Part shown: piece after piece, positions 17,246 through 27,191 of the stretch
Numbering within the stretch: position 1 is the stretch's first letter
Layout: the number at the start of each line of letters is the position of its first letter
From: JAAYTL01 sp031460505
Lineage (GTDB): Bacteria > Bacillota > Clostridia > Tissierellales > Tissierellaceae
Direction of reading: 5' to 3'
Length of the DNA: 64,000 nucleotides
Assembly (NCBI GenBank): GCA_031460505.1
Contig: JAVKTT010000005.1
Coordinates: 1-64,000 of the forward strand
Position numbers and translations under genes: made by a program
Notes under the pieces: generated by a model
What the model was told of the DNA's origin: nothing
Databases searched by the model: none
Seen by the model: the letters and a program-made list of their open reading frames with translations, nothing else

Positions 17246-18697
17246 CTATTTCTGTTTAGCTACATTCCAAAGGGTATTCATTTCATCTAAATTCATCTCA
17301 TTTAGATTCTTACCCACTTTTTTAGCTTCTAACTCCATAATTTCAATCCTTCTGATAAATTTATTATTAGTTTTATTAAGTGCTACCTCAGGATTTACTT
17401 TAAGGAATCTACTTAAATTTACAACAGCAAAAATTAAGTCACCAAGCTCTTCTTCGACTCTCTCATGACCTAAACCAAAATCAGTCATCGCATCAATTAC
17501 CTCATGGTACTCTTCAACAACTTTATCAAGTGGTCCTTGAATGTCCTCCCAGTCAAAGCCTATATCTGCGGCTCTATCCTGTATCTTACAACTTTTTAGC
17601 AAAGCAGGCAGGCTTGGTAAATCCTTTAATTTGTCTGCAAGGTCTTTATATCCACGTTTGGAATCCTTTAACATATTCCAATTATATACTACTTCGTTGG
17701 AATTATCTACTTTTTTTTGTAAAAATATGTGTGGATGCCTATAAATTAATTTATTAGCTAAGACGCTCGTTACCTCAATTAAATTAAATTCACCTTCATC
17801 ATAACCAATTTGACTATGGAATATAACTTGTAGTAGTAAATCTCCCAGTTCTTCAACTAAATTATCTATATCATCATTATCTATAGCATCTACTACTTCA
17901 TAGGCTTCTTCAATAAGTGATTGTCGTATGGATTTGTGAGTCTGCTCAATATCCCATGGACAACCATTTTCACTTCTTAACAACTTCATTATACCTATTA
18001 AATCATTAAAATCAAATACTTTTCTGTTATTTTCTTCAATTTTAGGTACATATACGCTTGTTAAGTGTCCAACCTCTTCAATTCTGTCTAATTGGAATAT
18101 AGGAATATTATTAACTTCTTCTTCACCATCTATTCCTGCACTATTGATTACCCAAATATTATAGTCATCTCCATAGATTTCAGAGAGAATAATTTTTAAA
18201 TCAATCAAAATTCTACGATTATAAACTTGAGTTACAATCATGTCAGAGTTAATATCTACTAATTGATTAGTAAAAATAGTACCATCAACTATCTTTAATC
18301 CATTGATAGGATCTCTACCTACAAGCTCTATTATTGGTTCTATAAAACTCATACCAGAAATAATCTCAACTTCAATATCTTTATTTAGTAAAATTTCCAC
18401 TGTTTTTTCAGCAACTAGGGGATTTCCTGGTACATAATAATTTATATCGCCATTTATTGTAGATTCTTTAATAAGCTCTTCAACAATTTTTTCATAAACT
18501 TTATCAAATTCATCTTCATGATCATAGATATAGTCATATGACTTGTATGGTACATTATTGTCTTTAAAGTAATCTACTGTTGGATGTTTTTCAGTCCTTA
18601 AAAAGTTCTTTTTTCCACTGTTTATTCTAGCTACTGCCCCTAAAGTAAGTGATTCAATATTTCCAGGCCCTAAGCCTACAACAAAAATCTTTCCCAT
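17246..18697 (-). CDS. mazG: Tetrapyrrole methylase domain / MazG nucleotide pyrophosphohydrolase fusion (YabN)
   Basis: Two-domain protein of 483 aa. Residues ~1-225 form a tetrapyrrole (corrin/porphyrin) methylase-like domain starting KIFVVGLGPGNIESLTLGA. Residues ~235-483 are a double MazG domain with LRSENGCPWDIEQTHKSI and the metal-binding EExxE-like LIEEAYEVVDAI and EELGDLLLQVIFHSQI. MazG hydrolyses NTPs to NMPs, cleaning the nucleotide pool; the methylase half has no proven activity. It follows the SpoVB-like gene by 18 bp in the same order as B. subtilis yabM-yabN. Confidence 0.95.
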   Translation of the reverse strand: MGKIFVVGLGPGNIESLTLGAVARINSGKKNFLRTEKHPTVDYFKDNNVPYKSYDYIYDHEDEFDKVYEKIVEELIKESTINGDINYYVPGNPLVAEKTVEILLNKDIEVEIISGMSFIEPIIELVGRDPINGLKIVDGTIFTNQLVDINSDMIVTQVYNRRILIDLKIILSEIYGDDYNIWVINSAGIDGEEEVNNIPIFQLDRIEEVGHLTSVYVPKIEENNRKVFDFNDLIGIMKLLRSENGCPWDIEQTHKSIRQSLIEEAYEVVDAIDNDDIDNLVEELGDLLLQVIFHSQIGYDEGEFNLIEVTSVLANKLIYRHPHIFLQKKVDNSNEVVYNWNMLKDSKRGYKDLADKLKDLPSLPALLKSCKIQDRAADIGFDWEDIQGPLDKVVEEYHEVIDAMTDFGLGHERVEEELGDLIFAVVNLSRFLKVNPEVALNKTNNKFIRRIEIMELEAKKVGKNLNEMNLDEMNTLWNVAKQK

Positions 18698-18715
18698 TTG
18701 TAATCTCCTCTTTGT

Positions 18716-20326
18716 CTATCTCATGAAATTAAATTTATCTAATTTCTTTGCTATTTTATCTCCTTTAGGTAATAGAGCTAAGTCCTCATTTGTTATAGTA
18801 CCCGTAATTATCAATAATATAACATATGCTATTACCCCAATCATAACCGAAATCAATGTTGCCAAACTTGAACCTAAAATATTATATAAACTTACATAAC
18901 TAAGCTTTACAACAATAGCCATTCCTACTGATGAAATCAAAGGCTTTATAAAAGTATCCATATAATTAAATCTCATCTTAGTCAATATACTTAGAGATAT
19001 TAAATCTAATATAGACGCTATAGCATATGCTGCAACTGTACTTATAGCAGCACCTTTGACATTAATACTTGGAATAACAGTTAATGTATAAGTTAATCCT
19101 ACTTTAACAGCAGCACCAATAAATAAATTAACTACAGGTACTAACGGCTTTCCAAGTCCTTGTAACATAGATGTTAATGCTTGTACTAGAGTCAAGAATA
19201 TGACCCCAAAGGATAAATATTGTAAAATTTCACCAATACTAGTAATTGTCTCTTGTGTATTATTAAAATACAAAAGTTGAATAATTGGTCTTGCTAAAAC
19301 AAATAGTCCAAAGGCACACGGTAGTCCTATTAACAATGTCATTCTTATACCCGAGCCAATTAAACCTTCAATTTCCTTTTTTTGTTTTCTAGCCTTAGCA
19401 TTGGAAATAGCAGGTACTAAACTCATAGCTATAGAAATAGAGAATATTTGTGGCAAGTTAATCAAAGTCTGCGCATATCCTTTTAGTTGACCATATAACT
19501 CATTTGCTTGTGCCTTTGTATAATTTATAGTTTGAAGCCTTTTAATTACCATACTTGCATCAATAGTGTCCATTATAGGTGCAATTGCTGCTCCTATGGT
19601 TATTGGTACAGCAATAGTAAGTAAATCTTTTACAATAGCACTAACTTCATAATCATCCTTTGAAATACAAGTCCTAATCTCTTCATTTATTACTTTCTTC
19701 TTGGATAAGAATATAGCGTAAATAGAAATAGTTCCTGCTATTGCACCTATTGATCCACCAAAGGAAGCCCCTCCAGCTGCAACAGGAATTCCGTAATCCA
19801 ATAGTAGATATGTAATTCCAAGACCTAAAATAACTCGAAAAAATTGCTCGCTTATCTGTGATAGAGCCGTAGGCACCATATTCTGTCTACCTTGAAAGTA
19901 GCCTCTATAAGCTGCCATTATTGGTACGAAGAATAAGGCTGGCACCAATGCAAGCAGAGAATAATAAGCATTAGGATTACCTAAGGAGTTAACTATTGAT
20001 TTAGCATTAAAAAAAACAAATAGAGAGGTTAATACACCAGCAATAAATAGACCTGCTAATGCAACCTTAAATACCTTATATGCGCTTTTATAGTCTCCTA
20101 AAGCACTTTTCTCAGAGACTAGTTTTGCAATAGCAACTGGAACTCCAGATGTTGATATTGTTAACAACAGTACATAAAACGGATATGCGGTTTGATAATA
20201 ACCCATTCCTTCTGGCTTAATGATGTTTCCTAATGGTATTCTGTATATAGCCCCTAGAATTTTTACTATTACACCAGCAATACCTAATATTGCTGCACCT
20301 TTTATAAAATTGTTACCTTTCGACAT
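18716..20326 (-). CDS. SpoVB/YabM-like polysaccharide exporter (MOP superfamily)
   Basis: Integral membrane flippase of the MurJ/SpoVB type, probably moving lipid-linked cell wall or cortex precursors. It is 536 aa with about 14 predicted hydrophobic helices. The start MSKGNNFIKGAAILGIAGVI and the GNIIKPEGMGYYQTAYPFY segment are typical of this family. The ATG at 20326 is chosen because GAGGTG precedes it; a GTG three codons upstream overlaps that site. It follows spoVT and its terminator, equivalent to B. subtilis yabM. SpoVB versus general MurJ-like function cannot be separated by sequence alone. Confidence 0.9.
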   Translation of the reverse strand: MSKGNNFIKGAAILGIAGVIVKILGAIYRIPLGNIIKPEGMGYYQTAYPFYVLLLTISTSGVPVAIAKLVSEKSALGDYKSAYKVFKVALAGLFIAGVLTSLFVFFNAKSIVNSLGNPNAYYSLLALVPALFFVPIMAAYRGYFQGRQNMVPTALSQISEQFFRVILGLGITYLLLDYGIPVAAGGASFGGSIGAIAGTISIYAIFLSKKKVINEEIRTCISKDDYEVSAIVKDLLTIAVPITIGAAIAPIMDTIDASMVIKRLQTINYTKAQANELYGQLKGYAQTLINLPQIFSISIAMSLVPAISNAKARKQKKEIEGLIGSGIRMTLLIGLPCAFGLFVLARPIIQLLYFNNTQETITSIGEILQYLSFGVIFLTLVQALTSMLQGLGKPLVPVVNLFIGAAVKVGLTYTLTVIPSINVKGAAISTVAAYAIASILDLISLSILTKMRFNYMDTFIKPLISSVGMAIVVKLSYVSLYNILGSSLATLISVMIGVIAYVILLIITGTITNEDLALLPKGDKIAKKLDKFNFMR

Positions 20327-20465
20327 TGGTTTCACCTCAAATTATTTCTTATATCATAATGATTCTAGTTAAATCTATCATAAAAACTTTTCAGATAGAA
20401 CATAAATCTCAATCTTCCCTTATATAATATATCACAAGTATCTCAGGCAATAAAGAAGAATAAAA

Positions 20466-20491
20466 AATACCTACTTCAACAAGTAGGTATT
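20466..20491 (-). terminator. Intrinsic terminator of spoVT
   Basis: AATACCTACTT / AAGTAGGTATT with a 4-base loop, followed on the minus strand by a T run. It overlaps the spoVT stop codon. Confidence 0.85.
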
Positions 20492-21041
20492 AGTTTTCCA
20501 TCTGTTTTGATAAGAACTTAGAAGCCGTTTCCAGTATCTTCACTTCCATATTACCCATAGAGGTACTAGGCTCCTTTGATAATAACACTATAGAGCCTAT
20601 AGGGTCTCCTTGCATTACTATAGGAGTAATTACTTGTGATGCATAATTCTCCAGATTTTCATCTTCATAAAATAGCTTTATAGGTCGATTTTCTTCATCT
20701 GTTAAATAAGTAGTTCTTCCTTCAATTATTTTTTCTAATTCCGGACTGATCCTTTTTTCTAAGTATTCTTTTTTTGAAGAGCCAGATACGGTTATTATGG
20801 TGTCTCTATCAGATATAATGGCTATATTACCTGTACTTTCATATAAAGCTTCACAATATTCTTTAGAGAAATCATTAAGTTCACCAATTGGTGAATATTT
20901 TTTTAGTATAACTTGGCCTTCCCTATCTGTAAATATCTCTAGAGGATCTCCTTCTCTTATTCGCAGTGTTCTTCTTATTTCCTTTGGTATTACTACTCTT
21001 CCTAAATCATCTATTCTTCGAACGATACCTGTAGCTTTCAA
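20490..21041 (-). CDS. spoVT: Stage V sporulation protein T (transcription regulator)
   Basis: Forespore regulator that modulates sigma-G genes. The 183-aa protein has an AbrB-type swapped-hairpin DNA-binding domain at residues 1-50 (KATGIVRRIDDLGRVVIPKE, then LRIREGDPLEIF) and a GAF-like C-terminal domain. The length and two-domain layout distinguish it from the short AbrB. AGGAGG precedes the start. It lies just downstream of mfd and a PrsA-like gene, as in B. subtilis (mfd-spoVT). Confidence 0.96.
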   Translation of the reverse strand: MKATGIVRRIDDLGRVVIPKEIRRTLRIREGDPLEIFTDREGQVILKKYSPIGELNDFSKEYCEALYESTGNIAIISDRDTIITVSGSSKKEYLEKRISPELEKIIEGRTTYLTDEENRPIKLFYEDENLENYASQVITPIVMQGDPIGSIVLLSKEPSTSMGNMEVKILETASKFLSKQMEN

Positions 21042-21140
21042 AATAAATCCTCCTTATTGAATAAGTTAGTAAGATTATTATTCAACTAACAGGTAATTTT
21101 TATGCATCATTGTAATTTTATGTTTAAATAGTAATTTTTA

Positions 21141-22085
21141 TTATTGAATGTCCATATATACCTTTATTTTTCCTTTATCCCTTAGATTTTCAATGTATTC
21201 AGTATACCCTTGTTCCTTCAACAAATCAATAATTCCTTGTTTTAAATCTTCAAAAGTATCCTTTCTTTCATCTAAACGAATTATATGGTATCCTACTTCT
21301 GTTTTAACTAAATCACTGATTTCTCCTACTTCTAAATCAAATACTGCTTTCTCAAATTCTTGCACTGCAGTATATTGTCCTTTTATTATATATCCTAAGT
21401 CTCCACCATTAACTGCTGATTGACTATCTTTTGATTCTTCCACAGCTAAATCTTCGAAGTTTTCTCCCTTATTTATTGCTTCCAGGACTCTTTTCCCATC
21501 TTCTTCAGTGCTTAGTAATATATGACTAGCTCTTACTATGATTAGATCCTCTTTGTTTTTGTTAAAATACTCTTTTGCTTCTTCTTCGCTAATATCTGTA
21601 TTACTTAAATAGTTATCCATGTGCTTTGTAAATATTAAATCATTTTTTGTAAATTTTATAAAGTATTCTTTACTCATAGCGTTAGACTCTAGAAATTCTT
21701 CAAACTCTGTTTCTCCACCTAAAGACTCTATTATTTCATCTACTCTTTCATTTACTTCATCATCTGTAACAGTGATATTATTGTTTTCAGAGTCTTTAAG
21801 TATCAATCTTTCAACTATTAATGTATCTAATACATTTTGTTTAATAGCATTTTCTAGTGTTCTTCCATCTGAACCTACTTCAGTTAGAGCTTCTTTCCCT
21901 AACTGTCTTTCATAGGATTCTCTATAAATTTGAAATTCAGTATCAAACTCTTCCTGAGTAATATCTTCATCATTTACTGTTGCAACTATACCTTCAATAT
22001 CTTTTGCACATCCAGTAAACCCTATTACCAAGATAAGTATCAAAGAAACAATTATTAATCTCCTTATATCAACTAATTTAATCAA
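21141..22085 (-). CDS. PrsA/SurA-like foldase lipoprotein (parvulin peptidyl-prolyl isomerase)
   Basis: Exported lipoprotein that helps fold secreted proteins. It is 314 aa. The signal peptide ends in a lipobox (GFTGC, Cys near residue 26). A SurA-like N-terminal chaperone region (about 30-165) is followed by a parvulin domain: VRASHILLSTEEDGKRVLEA, GGDLGYIIKGQYT and the closing GYHIIRLDE. The TTG start at 22085 overlaps the mfd stop by 8 bp, with AGAGGA upstream, so translation is probably coupled to mfd. The position between mfd and spoVT is common in Clostridia but differs from B. subtilis. Confidence 0.92.
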   Translation of the reverse strand: MIKLVDIRRLIIVSLILILVIGFTGCAKDIEGIVATVNDEDITQEEFDTEFQIYRESYERQLGKEALTEVGSDGRTLENAIKQNVLDTLIVERLILKDSENNNITVTDDEVNERVDEIIESLGGETEFEEFLESNAMSKEYFIKFTKNDLIFTKHMDNYLSNTDISEEEAKEYFNKNKEDLIIVRASHILLSTEEDGKRVLEAINKGENFEDLAVEESKDSQSAVNGGDLGYIIKGQYTAVQEFEKAVFDLEVGEISDLVKTEVGYHIIRLDERKDTFEDLKQGIIDLLKEQGYTEYIENLRDKGKIKVYMDIQ

Positions 22086-25000
22086 TTAAAACATCCTCTC
22101 TATGAAAACTATCAATTTTTTCTATTAATGTTTTAAGGTTTTCTAGGATTTCTCCTTTTGACCTATACTCTATACAAGGCTCATTAGATAAATTAAACAC
22201 CAATGATTTGCCATATTCATCAGATATATACTTAATTAATTCTAATGATAAACTATCACTTGATACCAATTCTAATTTAACAATATTATTAGATTGTATA
22301 ATATTTTTAATGTTGTTTTTACTAGCTATAGCCTTAACATATGAGATTAACATTAGATTTCTAACCTCTAAAGGTATATCTCCAAATCTGTCAATTAACT
22401 CATCTATTAATTCGCTATAATCAAGATTAGACTCTATAGCAGCAATTTTCTTATATACTTCTATCTTTTGTTCTTCATCTTCAATATATCTCTTTGGTAT
22501 AAACCCACTAACATTTAAGTCAATTGTAGTATCTATATTTTCCTTAACAGTTCCACCTTTTAATCTACTAATTGCCTCACTTAAGAATTTAACATATAAA
22601 TCATATCCAATTGCTTCAATATGTCCGTGTTGCTGCATACCTAACAGATTACCTGCTCCTCTAATCTCAAGATCTCTCATGGCTATTTTAAAACCAGATC
22701 CAAACTCTGTAAACTCTTTAATTGCTCTAAGCCTTCTTTCAGCTATCTCCGAAAGCACCTTATTCTTCTCATAAGTGAAATATCCATAGGCTATTCTATT
22801 GGATCTTCCTACTCTTCCCCTAAGTTGATATAGTTGAGATAATCCCATTTTATCTGAATCAAAAATTATAATGGTATTTACATTAGGTATATCTAATCCA
22901 GTTTCAATGATTGTTGTACATACTAATACATCCTGCTCTTTATCTAAGAAATCCATCATAACCTTTTCTAATTGCTTTTCAGCCATCTGACCATGTCCTA
23001 TAGCAAATGTAGCCTCTGGTACTAAAACTCTAAGTTTTGATGTAATCTTGTCAATAGTATCAACCCTATTATATACAAAATAAACCTGACCACCTCTTGA
23101 TATTTCCTTTAGGATAGCATCCCTTATCATCTGCTCATTAAATTCAACGACATAGGTTTGAATAGGATATCTCTCTTCTGGCGGCTCTTCCAAAACAGAC
23201 ATATCTCTTATACCTACCATCGACATTTGAAGAGTTCGAGGTATTGGTGTAGCTGTTAAAGTAAGAACATCTATATTTTCTTTTAACTGCTTTAATGCTT
23301 CCTTATGTTTAACTCCAAATCGCTGTTCTTCATCAATAATCAATAATCCAATATCCTTAAATTTTACATCCTTGGATAATAGACGATGGGTTCCTACTAC
23401 TATATCAACAACACCATTTTTAATTCCTTCTATAGATAATTTTATCTCTTTAGGCGATCTAAATCTGCTTAGTAATGCAGGCTTTATAGGGAAGTCCCGA
23501 AATCTTTCTACAATGGTGTTATAATGCTGCTGAGCAAGTATCGTTGTTGGAACTAGTATAGCAACTTGTTTACCATCCATTAGGGCTTTAAAAGCAGCTC
23601 TTAATGCTACTTCTGTCTTTCCGTAACCAACATCTCCACATAGTAACCTATCCATAGGCTTTGGTTTCTCCATATCCTTCTTTATCTCAACTATGGAACT
23701 TAATTGACCTTCAGTTTCTTCATAAGGGAATAAATCTTCAAATTGTCTTTGCCATGGGGTATCTTTGCTAAAAGCATAGCCTTTAAGAGTTTCCCTTTTA
23801 GCATATAAATCTAACAAGTCTTGAGCCATTTCTTCTACAGCTTTTTTGGCCTTAGTCTTTGTCTTTTGCCAGTCACCACTATTTAACTTATTTACCTTCG
23901 GCTTAACACCATCTGCACCAATATACTTTTGAATCATATTCATTTGGTCAATTGGTATATATAATTTATCTTGACCCTTATATCGTATAGTCAGATAATC
24001 CTTTTTGATGCCTTGTATATCCAACTGCTCTATACCTTCATATTGACCTATACCATGAGTCTCATGTACAACATATGATCCAACTACAAGATCAGATATA
24101 TTGATTAGTTTTTGCCCTGATTTTTTCTTTGATATTTTTGATTTCTTCTTTTGAGCTCCAAAGATTTCCCTATCACTAATTATGACTAGTTTAATACTGG
24201 AATACTCAAATCCACTTTGAACGCTGCCTGTGGTAATAAACAACTGTCCTGATTTTATTTCCTCAGTTCTATGCATGCTAAAGGTACTATCAATTCCAAA
24301 TTCTAGTAAATTTTCTTTTAGTCTAATACCTCTTTCTTCAGTACCTGATAAGATAATAATCTTATAACCTCTATATTTATAATAATTAATATCTTCTACT
24401 AACAAATCCATTTTGTTATGATAATTAGTCATAGATTTTACGGAAAAATTATGAATAGATTTACCTTGAATATTCTCTGATGCCCTTAGCAAGGTGCTAC
24501 TAACTACCACAGTTTTATCAAGTATCTCTGGTAATAATTCCTTATAACTATAATCTACACCTACATGAGAAGAGAGAATTTCTCCCGCCTCTAACAAATC
24601 AGTTGTTTTTAAATATATTTCATCCTTAATAATATTGGCTCTTTCTTCAATTCTCTTTGGTTCATCCATGAATACCAGAGAATCGTTACTTAGGTAATTT
24701 AATAAGGTTCCAAGATAATCATCAGGTATAAAAGGTAGAACCATATGGATATTTGAAATATATGCTTTTTCCTGAATTAATTCCAAATACCTTCCATACT
24801 TTTCTAGTGTCTTATCTTGATACTTATGACCTTCTAATTCTCTTTTTAAACTATTATAAATAGTTTCTCTATATTCCTCTAAAATTAAGACTTCTTTAAC
24901 TGGTGGGATTACAATATTATCCATAATATCCAGTGATCTCTGTGTAATTACATCAAAAGTCCTAATAGAGTCTACTTCTTCATCAAAAAGCTCAACCCTA

Positions 25001-25575
25001 TAAGGATTTGGATTATTTGGCGAAAAAACATCTATTATTCCACCTCTTATACTGAATTGGCCTACACCTTCTACCATATGAACTCTTTCATATCCTGCTA
25101 TTACCAACTTATTAACTAAATCATCAAGATTTATATCTACTTCAAAATCAATTTTCTGAGTATATTCTTCATACACTTCTTTAGTTACTATCTTATCTAG
25201 AAGGGATTCTAAAGAAGCAATCACTATTATTTTTTCCCCATTTAGTAACTTAGAAATGACCCTTAGTCTTTGATTAATATTTTCATAACTGGATGCATCT
25301 ATATCGTAAAAGAGTTTTTCCTTCTTAGGAAATAACTCTACATTTTCATTGCCAAGATTTCTTATATCTTCATATAATCGTCTACTTTTAGATTCATCAT
25401 AGGTAACAAGAAGTATCTGCTTATCTAAATGCTCATTTAATCCATAGACAAAATGTCCTAAATCATCATCTATTAAACCATAGGTGAAAATAGGACTTAT
25501 ATCATCATTAATATCCTTTATTAAATTTTTATAGGAGTCCATATTTAATAATGGATCTATTAAAAAATTACTCAT
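22078..25575 (-). CDS. mfd: Transcription-repair coupling factor Mfd
   Basis: ATP-dependent translocase that removes RNA polymerase stalled at DNA damage and recruits UvrA. It is 1165 aa, full length. The N-terminal UvrB-like region includes GQFSIRGGIIDVFSP. The RNA polymerase-interacting domain includes VVHETHGIGQYEGIE. The RecG-like motor has Walker A GDVGYGKTEVALRAAF, DEEQRFGVKHKEAL, TATPIPRTLQMS and QLRGRVGRS. The C-terminal TRCF domain closes the protein. It follows pth, as in other Firmicutes. Confidence 0.98.
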   Translation of the reverse strand: MSNFLIDPLLNMDSYKNLIKDINDDISPIFTYGLIDDDLGHFVYGLNEHLDKQILLVTYDESKSRRLYEDIRNLGNENVELFPKKEKLFYDIDASSYENINQRLRVISKLLNGEKIIVIASLESLLDKIVTKEVYEEYTQKIDFEVDINLDDLVNKLVIAGYERVHMVEGVGQFSIRGGIIDVFSPNNPNPYRVELFDEEVDSIRTFDVITQRSLDIMDNIVIPPVKEVLILEEYRETIYNSLKRELEGHKYQDKTLEKYGRYLELIQEKAYISNIHMVLPFIPDDYLGTLLNYLSNDSLVFMDEPKRIEERANIIKDEIYLKTTDLLEAGEILSSHVGVDYSYKELLPEILDKTVVVSSTLLRASENIQGKSIHNFSVKSMTNYHNKMDLLVEDINYYKYRGYKIIILSGTEERGIRLKENLLEFGIDSTFSMHRTEEIKSGQLFITTGSVQSGFEYSSIKLVIISDREIFGAQKKKSKISKKKSGQKLINISDLVVGSYVVHETHGIGQYEGIEQLDIQGIKKDYLTIRYKGQDKLYIPIDQMNMIQKYIGADGVKPKVNKLNSGDWQKTKTKAKKAVEEMAQDLLDLYAKRETLKGYAFSKDTPWQRQFEDLFPYEETEGQLSSIVEIKKDMEKPKPMDRLLCGDVGYGKTEVALRAAFKALMDGKQVAILVPTTILAQQHYNTIVERFRDFPIKPALLSRFRSPKEIKLSIEGIKNGVVDIVVGTHRLLSKDVKFKDIGLLIIDEEQRFGVKHKEALKQLKENIDVLTLTATPIPRTLQMSMVGIRDMSVLEEPPEERYPIQTYVVEFNEQMIRDAILKEISRGGQVYFVYNRVDTIDKITSKLRVLVPEATFAIGHGQMAEKQLEKVMMDFLDKEQDVLVCTTIIETGLDIPNVNTIIIFDSDKMGLSQLYQLRGRVGRSNRIAYGYFTYEKNKVLSEIAERRLRAIKEFTEFGSGFKIAMRDLEIRGAGNLLGMQQHGHIEAIGYDLYVKFLSEAISRLKGGTVKENIDTTIDLNVSGFIPKRYIEDEEQKIEVYKKIAAIESNLDYSELIDELIDRFGDIPLEVRNLMLISYVKAIASKNNIKNIIQSNNIVKLELVSSDSLSLELIKYISDEYGKSLVFNLSNEPCIEYRSKGEILENLKTLIEKIDSFHREDVLID

Positions 25576-25604
25576 AATATTCTACTCCTTGTAAAACACC
25601 TTAA

Positions 25605-25624
25605 GCCCAGGTTTAGTCCTGGGC
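25605..25624 (-). other. Hairpin at the end of pth
   Basis: A perfect GCCCAGG / CCTGGGC repeat with a 6-base loop overlaps the pth stop. No T run follows on the minus strand, so it is probably not a full terminator. It may stabilise the message or slow transcription before mfd. Confidence 0.4.
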
Positions 25625-26194
25625 CCTATTTGTTTTCGTATTAAATTTGTTCATAGCATTTTCTATTGTATCTGTAATCATCAATTCAACTGCTTCTGCA
25701 GCATCTAAAATTGAATTATCTATATCAACTGTTTCTTCTTTTGAAAACCTACTTAAAACAAAATCCGCTAAATCTTGCTGGGGATGTTTTTTACCAATAC
25801 CAATCTTTACACGCGGAAAATTATCATCCCTAATATGGTATATGATTGATTTTAGCCCATTATGACTGCCAGCACTTCCCTTTGCTTTAATTCTCAAATC
25901 AGCAAATCCAATATCTATATCATCAACTATAACTATCAACTTTTCTGTAGGTAGTTTATAAAAATCTAAAATTTCTCTTACTGCTATACCACTATTGTTC
26001 ATATATGTTTGTGGTTTAACTAACATAACTTTATTATTTCCAATAAATCCTTCACCATAAACTGATTTAAATTTTATCTTGTTTAGATTAATGTTATTTC
26101 TTTGAGCAAGTAAATCTATAGAATTAAAGCCTACATTATGTCTTGTATTTGTATAGTCTTTTCCTGGATTTCCTAATCCTACTATAACGTACAA
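25613..26194 (-). CDS. pth: Peptidyl-tRNA hydrolase
   Basis: Recycles peptidyl-tRNA dropped from ribosomes. It is 193 aa. Signature motifs are IVGLGNPGKDYTNTRHNVGF, with the catalytic His of RHNVG, and KPQTYMNNSG and VDDIDIGFADLRIKAKGSAGSHNGLKS (shown in parts). The start is a TTG at 26194, 8 bases after AGGAG and giving the normal MYVIVGLGNPG N-terminus; the longer open frame to 26218 would overlap prs and add eight unusual residues. Confidence 0.95.
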   Translation of the reverse strand: MYVIVGLGNPGKDYTNTRHNVGFNSIDLLAQRNNINLNKIKFKSVYGEGFIGNNKVMLVKPQTYMNNSGIAVREILDFYKLPTEKLIVIVDDIDIGFADLRIKAKGSAGSHNGLKSIIYHIRDDNFPRVKIGIGKKHPQQDLADFVLSRFSKEETVDIDNSILDAAEAVELMITDTIENAMNKFNTKTNRAQD

Positions 26195-26210
26195 ATCATC
26201 ATCTCCTGCA

Positions 26211-27158
26211 CTAGTCAAAGATTATACTTATTGACTCATTAGTATTAATTCTTCTTATGGCTTCTGCAAAAATTTCTGATACAGATACAACTTCAATTTT
26301 GTCTCCTTTAGAAGAATCATCAAGTGGTATAGTATCTGTTATTACAAATTTTTCTAATTCAGAATTATGAATTCTTTCAACTGCGGGACCAGATAATACT
26401 CCATGAGTTGCACATCCATATACTTTTTTAGCACCGAATTTTTTAAGTGCAGATGCTGCTTGACATATTGTACCAGCAGTATCAATAATATCATCTACAA
26501 GAATTACATCTTTACCTTCTATATCACCTATAACATTCATAACTTCTGAAACATTAGCCTTTGGTCTTCTTTTCTCTATAATTGCAATTGGTAAATCTAA
26601 CACATTAGCAAAATTTCTTACTCTTGTTACTCCACCTAAATCTGGGGATACAACAACAGTATCTGGAGATATAATATCTTTAAAATGATTTGCTAATAGT
26701 GGCACAGCTGTTAAATGGTCTACCGGAATATCAAAATATCCTTGAATCTGGCCTGCATGTAGATCCATAGTTATAACTCTATCAGCTCCTGCAACAGTTA
26801 AAATATCTGCAACTAATTTAGCTGTAATTGGTTCTCTTGATTTTGTCTTTCTATCCTGTCTTGCATAGCCGTAATATGGAATTACAGCATTAATTCTCCC
26901 TGCAGAAGCTCTTTTTGCTGCATCTAACAGTATTAAAGTCTCCATAAGATTGTCATTTACTGGTGAACAAGTTGGTTGAATAATAAAAACATCCATACCC
27001 CTTACTGTTTCGCCAATGTTTACACTTATTTCTCCATCACTAAAATGGTTAACCTCACTTTTGGCAATAGGCACCCTTAAATTATCTGATATTTTTTTTG
27101 CTAATTCAAAATTAGCATTACCTGTAATAATTTTTATACCACCTAGGCATAAATTCAT
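26211..27158 (-). CDS. prs: Ribose-phosphate pyrophosphokinase (PRPP synthase)
   Basis: Makes PRPP from ribose 5-phosphate and ATP for nucleotide, His and Trp synthesis. It is 315 aa. Visible are NHFSDGEISVNIGETVRGMD, the catalytic flexible-loop region YYGYARQDRKTKSREPI, and the PRPP loop DVILVDDIIDTAGTI. The order glmU-prs-pth matches Firmicutes; the ctc (ribosomal L25-like) gene found between prs and pth in B. subtilis is absent. Confidence 0.98.
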   Translation of the reverse strand: MNLCLGGIKIITGNANFELAKKISDNLRVPIAKSEVNHFSDGEISVNIGETVRGMDVFIIQPTCSPVNDNLMETLILLDAAKRASAGRINAVIPYYGYARQDRKTKSREPITAKLVADILTVAGADRVITMDLHAGQIQGYFDIPVDHLTAVPLLANHFKDIISPDTVVVSPDLGGVTRVRNFANVLDLPIAIIEKRRPKANVSEVMNVIGDIEGKDVILVDDIIDTAGTICQAASALKKFGAKKVYGCATHGVLSGPAVERIHNSELEKFVITDTIPLDDSSKGDKIEVVSVSEIFAEAIRRINTNESISIIFD

Positions 27159-27191
27159 TATTCCTTCTCCTCCTAAGTTTAAATATTAATA